Counted from the stretch's first letter, positions 17,498 to 27,733 are shown. The stretch: DNA of 64,000 nt from Hyphomonadaceae bacterium BL14 (GCA_027627705.1 CP091242.1:879765-943764); one strand, 5' to 3'. Notes: generated by a model not told the origin, from the letters alone. Translations and numbers: made by a program.

Positions 17498-18556
17498 TCA
17501 CGCCCTCTCCGCAATGCTCCACGCATAATCGGCCATCGGCGCCACCAGCGCGCCCAGCTCCTTGGCCCGCTCATTCGAGGCATTGCCCTGCACCGAGCGC
17601 GCATATACGCCCTGGGCGATGCCGGCCAGGCGGAAGATGTTGTAGACAAAATAGAAATCGAGATTCTCGATGCCGTCGCGTCCGGTGCGGCGGCAATAGG
17701 CGGCCACGTATTCATCTTCGGTGGGGATGCCAAGCGCCTTCAGGTCCACGCCGAGAAAGCCGGAACGGATTTCCTTGGGCGTGCGCCACTGCATCAGCTG
17801 GTAGGTGAAGTCGGCCAGCGGGTCGCCCAGCGTGGATAATTCCCAGTCCAGTACCGCGATGACGCGCGGCTCGGTGGGGTGGAAGATCATGTTGTCGAGG
17901 CGATAATCGCCGTGGACCACGCTGATGCGCTCCTGCGCCGGCGCATGGGCGGGCAGCCATTCGATCAGCCGGTCCATGGCGGCGATGGGCGTGGTCTCGG
18001 CAGCTTTGTACTGCTTGGTCCAGCGTGCGATCTGGCGCTCGAAATAATTGCCCGGACGGCCATAGTCAGACAGCCCCGCCGCCTCCACGTCGATGGCGTG
18101 CAATTGCGCCAGCGTGGCGTTGGACGCGTCGTAGAGCGCGGCACGCTCGGCCGGCGCCAGATCGGGCAGATAGGCGTCCCAGAATATCCGGCCCTCGACA
18201 AAATCCATCACGTAAAACGCCGTGCCGATGACGCTTTCGTCCTCGCACAGCGCATGCATGTGCGGGGCGGGGAAACCCTGCCCGCCCAAGGCCTTCATCA
18301 CCTGATATTCGCGTTCGACCGCATGGGCCGAGGGCAGGAGCTTGCCCGGCGGCTTGCGGCGCAGGACATAAGAATGACGCGGCGTGGTCAGCTTGTAGGT
18401 GGGGTTTGACTGACCGCCCTTGAACTGCTCGACGGTGAGCGGTCCGGCAAAGCCCTCCACATGCTGGTCCATCCAGTTTTCCAGCGCGCGCTGGTCGAAT
18501 TTCAGCGCGTCGGCGACCGCCTTGGTGCCGGAAAACGCGTCATCAAGCTGGGACAT
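17498..18556 (-). CDS. APH-family phosphotransferase (ACAD10/11-like)
   Basis: 352 residues. Kinase-like fold with the Brenner motif HGDYRLDN (H215-N222) and the metal-binding DWELSTLGDPLADF (D237). The sequence FKGGQSNPTYKL and the pattern of the N-lobe match the aminoglycoside-phosphotransferase-like kinases that sit near acyl-CoA dehydrogenases and act on 4-hydroxyacyl-CoA, rather than antibiotic resistance enzymes. The start at 18556 (MSQLDD) has AGGAG 9 bases upstream; the longer open frame adds an unlikely leader. Substrate is inferred only. Confidence 0.85.
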   Translation of the reverse strand: MSQLDDAFSGTKAVADALKFDQRALENWMDQHVEGFAGPLTVEQFKGGQSNPTYKLTTPRHSYVLRRKPPGKLLPSAHAVEREYQVMKALGGQGFPAPHMHALCEDESVIGTAFYVMDFVEGRIFWDAYLPDLAPAERAALYDASNATLAQLHAIDVEAAGLSDYGRPGNYFERQIARWTKQYKAAETTPIAAMDRLIEWLPAHAPAQERISVVHGDYRLDNMIFHPTEPRVIAVLDWELSTLGDPLADFTYQLMQWRTPKEIRSGFLGVDLKALGIPTEDEYVAAYCRRTGRDGIENLDFYFVYNIFRLAGIAQGVYARSVQGNASNERAKELGALVAPMADYAWSIAERA

Positions 18557-18643
18557 GCGGGCAGTCTCCTGAGCAGGCGGCAAAACGGAGCGGCGTCCGG
18601 CGTGCAGTTCACCCGGTTCGGACGCCCGCCTCAAGGGCGATGG

Positions 18644-20332
18644 TCATTCGGCATCGGCGCGCCACGCCACAGCGCCATCGATGACCGTCATCACAGGGCG
18701 GGCATCGCGCAGATCGAGGTCGGCTGCGGTCATCAGATCGGTGTCGAACACGCTGAAATCGGCGCGCTGGCCCACGGCGATCTCGCCCAGATCCCCGTCC
18801 AGATGAACCGTCCAGGCCGGCCAGAGGGTGAAGAGTTTCAGCGCATCGTCGCGGTCCAGCGCCTGATGCAAATTCCACCCCTCCCCGGCGTAGCCCTCGA
18901 GATCGCGGCGCACGGCGGCGGCGTAGAACTCGATGCGCGCTTCACCGCGTTCCACCGGCGCGTCGGACCCGCCCGCGACAATGGCACCGGTCTCCACCAG
19001 CGACCGCCAGGCATAGGCGCCCTCCAGGCGCTGCAGCCCGATGCGCGCCGGCGCAAAGTGCAGATCGCCGATGGCGTGGCTGGGCTGCATGGACGCGACA
19101 ACGCCCAGCGCGCCGAAGCGCGCAATATCATCGGGGTGCAGCACCTGGGCATGCTCGACCCGCCAGCGCGGCTCAGGCCTCGCGCGTTCGCCGGCCGGCA
19201 CGGCGTCCAGGGACGCCTCCATCCAGTCGAGCAGGCGGCGATTGCCCGCATCCCCGATGGCGTGGGCGGATATCTGCACGCCATCTTTCAGCGCCCGGCG
19301 CATCATCGCCTGGCTCGCCTCGTCACGCGCAATGAACAAGCCGGTCGAGCCCGGCGAGTCGTCATAGGGCGACAGGAGCGCTGCGCCGCGCGAGCCCAGC
19401 GCGCCATCCATGTAGAATTTGATCCCGTTGGCGGTCACCCGGCCGCCGGCCTCGACGCGCGGTGCACGCCCGGCCACCGCGTCATAGTGTTCGGGATTGG
19501 CGAAGACATGGACGCGCAGGGGCAGCCGGCCCTCTTGCGCCAGCTGCGCCAGAATATCCACGTCGTCATAACGCACCGACATGGAATGCGCGCCGGTCCA
19601 GCCGGACGCCGCCAGAACGCGCGCGCCCGCCTCATAGGCACGCACCCGGGCCTCGCCTTCCGGCTCGCGCAGGAAGATGGAAAATGGCGCCATGGCCGTG
19701 TCGATGATCATCCCTGTCGCCGCACCGGTCTCGTCGCGCAGGATTTCACCGCCATCGGGATCGGGCGTATCCGCCGTCACCCCGGCCTCGGCCAGCGCAG
19801 CCGAATTGGCCACCAGCGCATGCCCGTCCGCGCGCACCAGCACGACCGGGCGGTCCGGCACGACGGCGTCGAGATCGGCAGCGGTGGGAAAGCGGCCTTC
19901 GGGCCAGTGCGTCTCGATCCAGCCGCGCCCCGCCACCACGTCCACGGCCCCATCAGCGGCGGCCGCGACGCGCGCCTGCAGCTCGGCAATGGATCCCACG
20001 CCTTCCAGATTGAGGTTCAGCTCTCGCAGGCCCACGCCCAGGATATGCACATGGGCGTCCGTGAAGCCGGGAAACATCGCCGCGCCATTTAGATCGACGC
20101 GCTCGGTCGCGGGGCCGGCATGGGCCTCACAGGCCTCGGGCGCGCCTGCGCACACGATCCGGCCGCCCGCCACAGCGACCATGTCCACCTGACGGTTTTG
20201 CGTGCCACCGGTATAGATCACGCCCCCTTCAAAAATGCGCTCGGCAGCCGGCGTTCCGGATGCGGCGGGCAAATCCGGATCCTGGCAGCCGGCCAGCGCC
20301 AGAACCGCCAATCCTGTCAGAATGATGCGCAT
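18644..20332 (-). CDS. Lipoprotein amidohydrolase, YtcJ-like
   Basis: 562 residues. Lipobox ALAGC (C16) gives a membrane-anchored enzyme. Amidohydrolase superfamily (Amidohydro_3): metal motif DAHVH (D92, H94, H96), FYMDGALGSRGAAL with a likely metal-bridging residue region, HAIGDAGNRRLLDWME, EHAQVLHPDDIARF and GSDAPVE. YtcJ-like members are exported or cytosolic hydrolases of unknown substrates. The frame is open far upstream, but the start at 20332 has GGGGAGG 7 bases before it and begins the signal peptide. It lies downstream of the MoxR cluster on the same strand after a 77-base gap. Confidence 0.88.
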   Translation of the reverse strand: MRIILTGLAVLALAGCQDPDLPAASGTPAAERIFEGGVIYTGGTQNRQVDMVAVAGGRIVCAGAPEACEAHAGPATERVDLNGAAMFPGFTDAHVHILGVGLRELNLNLEGVGSIAELQARVAAAADGAVDVVAGRGWIETHWPEGRFPTAADLDAVVPDRPVVLVRADGHALVANSAALAEAGVTADTPDPDGGEILRDETGAATGMIIDTAMAPFSIFLREPEGEARVRAYEAGARVLAASGWTGAHSMSVRYDDVDILAQLAQEGRLPLRVHVFANPEHYDAVAGRAPRVEAGGRVTANGIKFYMDGALGSRGAALLSPYDDSPGSTGLFIARDEASQAMMRRALKDGVQISAHAIGDAGNRRLLDWMEASLDAVPAGERARPEPRWRVEHAQVLHPDDIARFGALGVVASMQPSHAIGDLHFAPARIGLQRLEGAYAWRSLVETGAIVAGGSDAPVERGEARIEFYAAAVRRDLEGYAGEGWNLHQALDRDDALKLFTLWPAWTVHLDGDLGEIAVGQRADFSVFDTDLMTAADLDLRDARPVMTVIDGAVAWRADAE

Positions 20333-20409
20333 GTCTTCGCCTCCCCGCGAGTGAGTCCCTGCGCACGCTAGCGCGCCGGGGCCCGGACGCCAAATCGCCC
20401 GGCGGCCTG

Positions 20410-22458
20410 CTACCGGCCCTCCCGGCGCCAGGCACCGCCCAGCAGCCCCATCAGCACAATCGCCAGCGCCAGCCCGGGTGCCAGCGGCGTACGCTCGGCG
20501 CTGGTGACCACATAGGCCTCGTTGCGTTGCAGCCCGGCCCAGTTGGGTCCGGCCTGGCGAACGCCAGCGCGGGTGCGCCGCAGGTCCGGCACGCTGACCT
20601 CCGACCCCAGCATGAACACCCCGCCACCGCTGGCGTCGGCCAGCGCGGACAGACCTTCGGGGTCGGGACGCAAATCGGTGAACTCGCGCGGATTGAGCGG
20701 GCCGGACGCGGTCACTGCGGTGAGATCGCCCGAGCGCAGGCGCACCAGCCCCTGCTCCTCGGCGTCGGTGGCCGCTGTGAACCGCCCGGGCTCCACCTCG
20801 CTCATGTCCAGCACCTGGCTGGCACCCGACGGCCATTCGATCTCGAGCGGCGGTGCGGTTTCAGCCAGCGTGGTGCGCGTCACCGAGAGCTGCCCGCCCG
20901 ACACGCTGGCGGTCAGGCGCTCCTCATCCAGCTCCGGCTCGCCCATCAGCCAGTGGGCCACCCGGCGGAACAATTCATCATGCGGCCCGCCGCCGTCATA
21001 CCCACGCGCCCACAGCCAGGCCTGATCAGACAAAAGGATCGCCGCACGACCCTCGCCGGCCCGCGCCAGAGTCAGCAGTGGCGCGCCATCGGGGCTTTCC
21101 AGCACGGTCTCGCCTGCGACCGACCGCGCGCCGATGCGCCTGTGCCAGTCGCCCCAGCCCGCCTCACCGCCCGCCATGGGCGCGGTCACGGGATGACGCG
21201 CGCCGGCCTCGGAGATGCGCGGCGTGAAACGCGTCTCGATCACCGTGCCGTCCGGGGATGCCGGCAGAACGCCTGCCAGCGCCGTGCGCGCCAGGCTGTC
21301 AGGACCCGCAAACGGCGGCCCCGTGGTGACCAGCAGCGCGCCGCCTTCTTCCACGTAGCGGGCAATGTTTTCAAAATAGAGCGGACGCAGAATGCCGCGG
21401 CGGCGATAGCGGTCAAAGATGACCAGATCGAATTCGCCGAGACGCATCTGGAATAGCTCGAACACCGGAAACGCGATCAGAGCGAGCTCGTCAGCGGGGA
21501 CTGAATCGTCCCGGTCGAGAGGGCGCAGAATGGTGAAATGCACCAGATCCACGCTCGGGTCAGACTTCAGGAGATTGCGCCAAGCCCTTGCGCCATTATG
21601 GGGTTCTCCGGTGATCAGCAGCACTCTCAGCCGGTCGCGCACTCCGGTCACGCTCACCGCCGCCCGGTTATTGACCAGGGTCAGCTCTTCTGTGCCCGGC
21701 TCCACGGCGATCTGGACCACATTGGTTCCGCGATTTCGGATTTCAGCCTGGACCTGCACCTCGCGGCCTATGGCCACGCGCGCCTCGATGGGTTCGCCGC
21801 CATCCACCGACAGGGTCACCAGAGCGGTCCCGCCCTCATCGGCTTCATCCTCGACGCGCAAGGTGAAACTGACCAGCTCGCCCACCAACCCGTAGCGCGG
21901 CGCTTCGGAAATGATCAGGCGGCGGTCGCGCGCCCGCGGGTCGCCGGTAACCAGGTGATGCAGGGGCGCGGTCAGACCCAGTGCATCGCCGTCGGCCGGC
22001 GCATCGTGGACCTGGCCGTCCGAGGCGACGAGCACCCCGGCCAGGCGCTCACGCGGTATGCCGGCGAGGCCGCGCTGGACCGTCTCCATCAGGCGCGTGC
22101 CGTCGGCGGCGCGCCCGCCGCGCACTTCCACCAGCTCCAGCGAGCCGTCACGGTCGGCCAGCGCACGCGCCGTCCCGGCCACGGCCTCAGAGGCGGCGGC
22201 ACGCCCGTCCACCTCCATGGAGGCACTGTCATCGATCACCAGAAGCGCGATATCGGTCAGCGGCTCGCGCGCCTCGCGCACCAGTGCTGGGTTCATCAAC
22301 GCGGCCGCGATCCCCAACGCCGCCAGCGTCCGCCACAGCCAGCCCTTGAGACCACGCGCCAAAGCCAGCCCGGCACCCGCCAGCGCCAGCGCCGCCAGCA
22401 CGGCGATCACCGGGGCGGGGATCAGCGGCGCGAAGATCAGGCTGGTTGCATCCATCAC
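20410..22458 (-). CDS. Membrane protein with vWA-like and glutamine-amidotransferase-like domains
   Basis: 682 residues, last gene of the MoxR/DUF58 operon. Two N-terminal membrane segments (about 10-34 and 40-58), then a vWA-like part with a MIDAS start (VIDDSASM), a beta-sandwich, and a class I amidotransferase-like Rossmann domain (LRVLLITGEPHN, FDLVIFDRYRRRG, GGALLVTTGPPF). One membrane segment is at the C-terminus (APGLALAIVLMGLLGG), followed by a basic tail. Such proteins accompany BatA/DUF4159 proteins in alphaproteobacteria. No nucleophilic cysteine stands out in the amidotransferase-like part, so it is probably structural. ATGA overlap with the upstream gene. Confidence 0.8.
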   Translation of the reverse strand: MMDATSLIFAPLIPAPVIAVLAALALAGAGLALARGLKGWLWRTLAALGIAAALMNPALVREAREPLTDIALLVIDDSASMEVDGRAAASEAVAGTARALADRDGSLELVEVRGGRAADGTRLMETVQRGLAGIPRERLAGVLVASDGQVHDAPADGDALGLTAPLHHLVTGDPRARDRRLIISEAPRYGLVGELVSFTLRVEDEADEGGTALVTLSVDGGEPIEARVAIGREVQVQAEIRNRGTNVVQIAVEPGTEELTLVNNRAAVSVTGVRDRLRVLLITGEPHNGARAWRNLLKSDPSVDLVHFTILRPLDRDDSVPADELALIAFPVFELFQMRLGEFDLVIFDRYRRRGILRPLYFENIARYVEEGGALLVTTGPPFAGPDSLARTALAGVLPASPDGTVIETRFTPRISEAGARHPVTAPMAGGEAGWGDWHRRIGARSVAGETVLESPDGAPLLTLARAGEGRAAILLSDQAWLWARGYDGGGPHDELFRRVAHWLMGEPELDEERLTASVSGGQLSVTRTTLAETAPPLEIEWPSGASQVLDMSEVEPGRFTAATDAEEQGLVRLRSGDLTAVTASGPLNPREFTDLRPDPEGLSALADASGGGVFMLGSEVSVPDLRRTRAGVRQAGPNWAGLQRNEAYVVTSAERTPLAPGLALAIVLMGLLGGAWRREGR

Positions 22459-25175
22459 TGGCGCCCCAGCCGCTGCAGGATGGCCGGCACGTGCACCTGG
22501 TCTTCCTTGTAGTTTCCGGTGAGCGCATACATCGCCAGATTGACACCAAACCGGTTGGCCAGCTCGCGCTGGCGCGCTCCGCCCTCGACCGGGGCCAGCG
22601 CCCGGCCCGCCTCATCCGCCGCCCAGGCAGAAGCCCAGTCGGCCGATCCGATGATCAGACCGGAGACGCCGTCGCGCGCCGACCCGTCGCGGCTGGCCTC
22701 CACCCAGACCTCGCCACCGGCATAGCGGCCGGGGTAATCGCTCAGGAGATAGAAGGTCTTGCCCAGGACATGATCGGGACCAATGCGCTGCAAGGGTGGC
22801 ACATTGATGCGCTCCAGCGTGCGCATCAGGCCGGGATGGGGCTGGCCGGCACCGGCGCTGTCGCGTCCGTCGCGGGTGTCAAAGACGATCAGGCCGCCGC
22901 CCTGAAGGTACGCGCTGACCCGCGCCGCGGCTTCATCTGACAGCGCAGGCGCCTCCGGCGTCAGCGGCCAATAGACCATCGGGAAGAACAGGATGTCATC
23001 GGTCTCGATGTTCACCGCCGTCGGGGTGCCCGGCTCGACAGCACTGCGCCGCCGGGCTTCGCGCGACACGCCCTCCAGCCCGGCCCGGCTGATGGAGTCG
23101 ATGCGGCTGTCGCCGGTGAGGACATAGGCGAAGCGCACTTCCAGCGCGTTGGCCGCGTCATCGGCTTCGGCCGGGGCGGGCAAAGCCAGGCCGGCCGCAA
23201 ACACAAGCGCGATCGCGGCCGTGCTGCGCGGGACCGCCACCCGCGGCATCCGCCCCGACAGGGTCAGCGCGATCAGGGCGTCGATGGCAAGAATGAGCAA
23301 CGCCAACGCCAGCAAGGCCCCGGCGAAGCGAAGCTCTCGCCCCTGGCCGCGTGCCTCGTAGACCGCCCCCGGCAGATCGCGCGCCAGCGGAGCCAGCGCA
23401 TCGCCCTGGCGCATGACATTGAGCGGCGCACTCGCTGCCCCGATGGCATAAATGCCCGGCGGGGTGCGGGCACTTGCCCGTACCAGGTGAAACTCATCAG
23501 CAGGGACCGGGTCGGTATCAGCGCGTGGGTCCACCAGCGCTCCGGCCCCGTCCAGCATGCGCTCCAGCCTCCAGGCCCCGCCCTGCACCTGCGCGGGCTG
23601 GGCCGCTGCGCCGCCTGACAGGGCCAGGACGCGCTCCAGCATGGCCGGATACAGGCCTGACAAAGGCAAGCTGGACCAGTCAGGCCCCGCCGTGACGTGG
23701 AACAGCACCAGCCACCCATTACCGCGCCGGTCTGCGGTGACCAGCGGCGTGCCATCCTCCAACCGCGCCCAGACGCGCGCATCCAGCGCCGGTCCGGGTT
23801 CCGCGAGCACCTGACGCGTTACGCGCGCCTCGGGAGACGTCGCAAGGCCGGCGAAAGGACTGTCATCCGCAAAGGCCGCAATGCCCTGGGGCGCTTCCCA
23901 GGCCATCGCGCCACCAAACAGCCTTCCGCCCTCGCGCAGCGGGGCCGGCACCAGCTCGCCGCTGCGCACCGCCAGGCGCGGGCCGGCAAAACGGATGATC
24001 AGGCCGCCGGCTTCGAGGAATTCGACAAGGCGGGGGTCCTGGGCGCTGGCGGCATCCACGATGACGAGGGCGGCGGGTTCTGCCTCCAGCACCGTGTCGA
24101 GATCATCGGCCACGATTTCAGAAATGCCCGCAAGCGCCTGACGCGCATAATGAATATCGGACAGAAGTGGCTGGCCCTCGCCGCCCCCGCCTTCGGCTTC
24201 CAGCAGGCCCACGCGCGGCCGGCGCCAGCGATCGCCGGTCACCTGTACCGCGCCGGCGGACGCCTCGCCGTCGATCTGCACCCGGGTGATGCGATTGCGC
24301 AAATCCAGAGGCAGCCGCGCCTCAAGGCGTAGCGTCCGGGCACCGTCCGCCAGTTGACCACTGGCCACCGCCAGCGCTCGTCCATCCGCGCCCAGCGCGG
24401 TGATGGCGACCGGCCTCGTCCCGCTCCCGCCTGCGCGGGTGACCACAGCGGCAAAACCATCCGGCTGGGCTTCCACCGTGGACAGGCCCAGCGGTCCGGC
24501 ACCCGGCTGCGGCATCAGCACCCGCAAGGGTCCACGCGCCTGCGCGGCCCGCGCCAGTCTCACATCGCCCTCGCCCCCACTCACGCCGTCATTGATCCAG
24601 ACCGTCTCGATGCGCGAAGGCGCGCCGTCGGCGCTGAGCGCGGCTTCCAGACGCTGCGCGGCATCGGCGCGGTCTGGCGCCCAGGCGCGCGGCGCATGCG
24701 CGTCCAGCCGCGCGACCGCCTCGCGGGCATCCACAAAGCGGATTGTGCCGGCGCTGCGCGGTGTGGGCGCGGTAAACAGGATTGCCGCCGGGCGGCCGTC
24801 GGCGCGCGCCGCGTCGAGCCGGGCACGCGCTTCAGCAGCGGCACCGGGCCAGGCCGCAGCCGCAGTCCAGCCATCATCCACAATGACCAGAAGCGGATCG
24901 GTGGAGCCGGCGCCCGCATCGGGCTGCCAGACCGGCCGCGCCAGCGCCAGAATGATCATCGCTGCAAGCAGGAGCCGTAGAAGCACCAGCCACCAGGGCG
25001 TGGTCTGTGGCGTTTCCGGGGTCCGCGCCAGGCGCTGCAGCAAGCGGATCGGGGCAAACACCACCGTGCGCGGCGCCGGCGGTGTGGCGCGCAGCAGCAT
25101 CCAAAGCAGCGGCAGGGCGGCAAGCGCCGCCAGCGCCCAGGGCGCTGCAAAGGCAAGCGGACCGAAGCTCAGCAT
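22455..25175 (-). CDS. BatA-like / DUF4159 membrane protein
   Basis: 906 residues. The N-terminus is the aerotolerance-regulator (BatA) module with two membrane segments (FAAPWALAALAALPLLWMLL and WWLVLLRLLLAAMIILALAR) followed by a vWA-like part. A central membrane pair lies around residues 650-700. The C-terminal DUF4159 domain begins FAYVLTGDSRIDSISRAGLEG and includes PMVYWPLTPEAP and SAYLQGGGLIVFDTRDG. It is thought to work with MoxR ATPases in envelope stress or assembly of periplasmic complexes. The ATG at 25175 is the first methionine of the hydrophobic start, and its first base is also the last base of the DUF58 stop codon (TAATG). Confidence 0.85.
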   Translation of the reverse strand: MLSFGPLAFAAPWALAALAALPLLWMLLRATPPAPRTVVFAPIRLLQRLARTPETPQTTPWWLVLLRLLLAAMIILALARPVWQPDAGAGSTDPLLVIVDDGWTAAAAWPGAAAEARARLDAARADGRPAAILFTAPTPRSAGTIRFVDAREAVARLDAHAPRAWAPDRADAAQRLEAALSADGAPSRIETVWINDGVSGGEGDVRLARAAQARGPLRVLMPQPGAGPLGLSTVEAQPDGFAAVVTRAGGSGTRPVAITALGADGRALAVASGQLADGARTLRLEARLPLDLRNRITRVQIDGEASAGAVQVTGDRWRRPRVGLLEAEGGGGEGQPLLSDIHYARQALAGISEIVADDLDTVLEAEPAALVIVDAASAQDPRLVEFLEAGGLIIRFAGPRLAVRSGELVPAPLREGGRLFGGAMAWEAPQGIAAFADDSPFAGLATSPEARVTRQVLAEPGPALDARVWARLEDGTPLVTADRRGNGWLVLFHVTAGPDWSSLPLSGLYPAMLERVLALSGGAAAQPAQVQGGAWRLERMLDGAGALVDPRADTDPVPADEFHLVRASARTPPGIYAIGAASAPLNVMRQGDALAPLARDLPGAVYEARGQGRELRFAGALLALALLILAIDALIALTLSGRMPRVAVPRSTAAIALVFAAGLALPAPAEADDAANALEVRFAYVLTGDSRIDSISRAGLEGVSREARRRSAVEPGTPTAVNIETDDILFFPMVYWPLTPEAPALSDEAAARVSAYLQGGGLIVFDTRDGRDSAGAGQPHPGLMRTLERINVPPLQRIGPDHVLGKTFYLLSDYPGRYAGGEVWVEASRDGSARDGVSGLIIGSADWASAWAADEAGRALAPVEGGARQRELANRFGVNLAMYALTGNYKEDQVHVPAILQRLGRQ

Positions 25176-26059
25176 TACACGCCCCCGTCCAGCGCCTGAT
25201 AGAGCGCCAGCACGGCAGCACCCGCCGGACGGTCCGTACGGTGGGTGATCAGCGTCCAGCCAGTGCGCCGGGCCAGATCGCTCAAAGCCACTGTGTGCTC
25301 GGCCCACAGGCGCGCATAGCCCGCCCGCGCCGACTCAGCCCGTCCGAACATCAGGGACTCGCCTCCGCCCGCCGGGTCAAACCGCGTGCGGCCTTCGAAG
25401 GGGAAATCTTCTTCGGACGGATCGATGATGCGCAGCATGATGCCGCGCGCGCCTGCCGCAGACAGCGCAGCCAGCCGCCGAGCCCACGTCTCGGGCGGGT
25501 CCAGAAAGTCGCTGGCCAGCACCAGGCGCGCATGGCGGGGCAAGTCCGGCGCTTCGACACTGGCCAGCGCGCCGGGGCCATCGGCCAGCGCCCGGCCCGT
25601 CAGTTCCAGCCCCGCTTGGCGGGACCGCGCCCGGCCGGTTTCGCCCAGTGCTGCAATCCGCTCGCCGCCGCGCACCAGCAGGCTGGCGCAGGCCATCAGG
25701 CAGACCGCGGCCCGGTCGCGCTTGGCTGCAAGTCCGGGACTGTGCGCGTCCATTCCTGCGGACCCGTCGCGCCAGAGATAGACGGCATTGGCCGCCTCCC
25801 ACTCGGTCTCGCGCACGAATAATTGATCACCGCGCGCCGAGCGCCGCCAGTCCACGGCGCGCGCGCCGTCCTCGGCGCGGTGGCGGCGATATTCCCAAAA
25901 CGTTTCGCCCGACCCGGCGCGCCGGCGCCCATGGGATCCGAATGCCACGGTCGCGGCGATGCGCTCAGCCTGCGCCAGCAGCGCCGGAAAACGCGATGCG
26001 GCCTGCGCCGCGTCGCGGCGCAGGCGGTCATGGGTCCGGGGCGTTTTGGATACGGCCAT
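25175..26059 (-). CDS. DUF58 domain protein
   Basis: 294 residues. The DUF58 signature is clear: YRRHRAEDGARAVDWRRSAR followed by GDQLFVRETEWEAANAVYLW and a vWA-like DGSAGMD (degenerate MIDAS). It lies between moxR (26 bases upstream) and the BatA/DUF4159 gene (overlapping). In this gene set MoxR and the vWA protein are thought to act as a chaperone pair. Confidence 0.9.
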   Translation of the reverse strand: MAVSKTPRTHDRLRRDAAQAASRFPALLAQAERIAATVAFGSHGRRRAGSGETFWEYRRHRAEDGARAVDWRRSARGDQLFVRETEWEAANAVYLWRDGSAGMDAHSPGLAAKRDRAAVCLMACASLLVRGGERIAALGETGRARSRQAGLELTGRALADGPGALASVEAPDLPRHARLVLASDFLDPPETWARRLAALSAAGARGIMLRIIDPSEEDFPFEGRTRFDPAGGGESLMFGRAESARAGYARLWAEHTVALSDLARRTGWTLITHRTDRPAGAAVLALYQALDGGV

Positions 26060-26085
26060 GGACAGGTGTTCTGCCTCCTCGCGCG

Positions 26086-27084
26086 TCAGGCGGCTTCAGC
26101 GGCCAGGCGCCGGATCAGCGCCTCCACCGCCAGCCCGTCGGCGCGCGCGGCGAAGGTCAGCGCCATGCGGTGCTTGAGCACGGGCTCGGCCAGCGCGATG
26201 ACATCCTCGGTCGACGGTGCCAGGCGGCCCTGCAGCAAGGCGCGCGCGCGCACGGCCAGCATCAATGACTGACCCGCGCGGGGTCCCGGACCCCAGGCGA
26301 CGCCTTCGCGCACATCGGCGTCTTCAGATCGGTCTGGCCGCGCGCGCTCCAGCAGCGCCAGGATCGCATTCAGTACCGCATCGCCCACCGGCATGGCGCG
26401 CACCAATTGCTGCAGCCCGGCGATCTCATCGGGCGACAGCACAGCCACGGCCTCCCCTTCGTCGGTGCCGGTGGTCGCCAGCAGGATCGCCCGCTCCTCC
26501 TCGCGTGACGGGTACGGCACGTCGATCTGCATCAGGAAGCGGTCCAGCTGGGCTTCGGGCAGCGGATAGGTGCCTTCCTGCTCGATCGGGTTCTGGGTGG
26601 CCAGTACGTGGAAAGGTCTGGGCAGGTCATGGCGCTGACCGGCGATGGTGACGAAACCTTCCTGCATGGCCTGCAGCAGGGCTGCCTGGGTGCGCGGGCT
26701 TGCCCGGTTGATCTCGTCCGCCATCAGGAGGCGGCAGAAAATGGGGCCGGGAATGAAGCGGAAAGCGCGCTTGCCGCCGGGGGCTTCCTCGAGCACTTCC
26801 GATCCCAGAATATCGGCAGGCATCAGATCGGGCGTAAATTGCACCCGCTTGTCCTCAAGCCCTGTCACCACCGCCACAGCATGGACCAGGCGGGTCTTGG
26901 CCAGACCCGGCGCGCCGACCAGCAATCCGTGACCGCCGGCCAGGATCACGGCGAGCGTGCGTTCGACCACTTCGTCGAGCCCGATAATGGACCGCGCGAT
27001 GGACGCGCGGGCCTCTGAAAGCCGCGCTGCGGCTGCGTCCGCCCGTACTGCAATGTCGCCGGAGTCTTTCATCGCGCTGGTCAT
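26086..27084 (-). CDS. MoxR family AAA+ ATPase
   Basis: 332 residues. AAA+ core with Walker A GAPGLAKT (57-64), Walker B LLMADEINRASPRTQAALLQAM, and ATQNPIEQEGTYPLPEAQLDRF typical of MoxR. First gene of a four-gene minus-strand operon (moxR - DUF58 - BatA/DUF4159 - amidotransferase-like). The start MTSAMKDSGD at 27084 has AGGA 9 bases upstream; ATG codons further up belong to the divergent gene. The divergent DUF1285 gene begins 65 bases away. Confidence 0.93.
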   Translation of the reverse strand: MTSAMKDSGDIAVRADAAAARLSEARASIARSIIGLDEVVERTLAVILAGGHGLLVGAPGLAKTRLVHAVAVVTGLEDKRVQFTPDLMPADILGSEVLEEAPGGKRAFRFIPGPIFCRLLMADEINRASPRTQAALLQAMQEGFVTIAGQRHDLPRPFHVLATQNPIEQEGTYPLPEAQLDRFLMQIDVPYPSREEERAILLATTGTDEGEAVAVLSPDEIAGLQQLVRAMPVGDAVLNAILALLERARPDRSEDADVREGVAWGPGPRAGQSLMLAVRARALLQGRLAPSTEDVIALAEPVLKHRMALTFAARADGLAVEALIRRLAAEAA

Positions 27085-27148
27085 AGCCCTAGATCCTTTG
27101 GAGCGAGACGTCCTTGGCCAAACATGGCCGCAGCCTGCCGAGGTGTCC

Positions 27149-27733
27149 ATGGCCGGGCCTGACCATGACCAAGATGCAATGCAGTCGCTGATCAAAGCGG
27201 CCGAGGCCGCCAGTGGTGCAAACGGCTATCCGCCCGTGGAGCGCTGGGAGCCGGAGTATTGCGGCGAGATGGACCTCGTTATCCGACGGGACGGCAGCTG
27301 GTGGCATGAGGGAACCCGCATCGGCCGCGAGCGCATGGTGCGGCTGTTCGCCCGCATCCTGCGCAAGGATGCCGATGGCCAGACCTATCTGGTTACGCCG
27401 GTGGAAAAGATCCGCATCAAAGTGGACGCCGCGCCGTTTCTGGCGGTCGCGGTGGAAAGCACCGGCGAAGGCCGGCACCAGACCCTCGCGTTTCGCACCA
27501 ATCTTGACGACGCTGTCATCGCGGACGCTGATCATCCCATCCGGGTCGAGACCGGCCCGGAGGGTGCCCCCGACCCCTATGTCCTGATACGTGGCCGGCT
27601 GGAAGCGCTGATCACGCGCGCGGCCTTCTATGACCTGGCCGCCCTTGCCGTGCCGGGCCAGGACGAGGCCGGCCAGCCCGTGATGGGCGTGTGGAGCCGG
27701 AGCGCGTTCTTTCCGCTGGGGCCGGCTGCATGA
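27149..27733 (+). CDS. DUF1285 family protein
   Basis: 194 residues, cytoplasmic. The family start is seen: WEPEYCGEMDLVIRRDGSWW, HEGTRIGRERMVRLFARILR and then YLVTPVEKIRIKVDAAPF. The fold is two beta domains; biochemical role unknown. The start at 27149 has GAGG 5-6 bases before it. It heads a tightly coupled plus-strand run; its stop overlaps the next start by ATGA. Confidence 0.88.
   Translation: MAGPDHDQDAMQSLIKAAEAASGANGYPPVERWEPEYCGEMDLVIRRDGSWWHEGTRIGRERMVRLFARILRKDADGQTYLVTPVEKIRIKVDAAPFLAVAVESTGEGRHQTLAFRTNLDDAVIADADHPIRVETGPEGAPDPYVLIRGRLEALITRAAFYDLAALAVPGQDEAGQPVMGVWSRSAFFPLGPAA

Noticed and set aside
18461..20092. Plus-strand open frame (543 codons) over the amidohydrolase gene
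   Set aside because: Antisense to a gene with DAHVH motif and signal peptide.
18644..20836. Amidohydrolase read as a 730-residue protein
   Set aside because: The extra 168 residues come from the neighbouring region; the start at 20332 has a Shine-Dalgarno and a lipoprotein signal.
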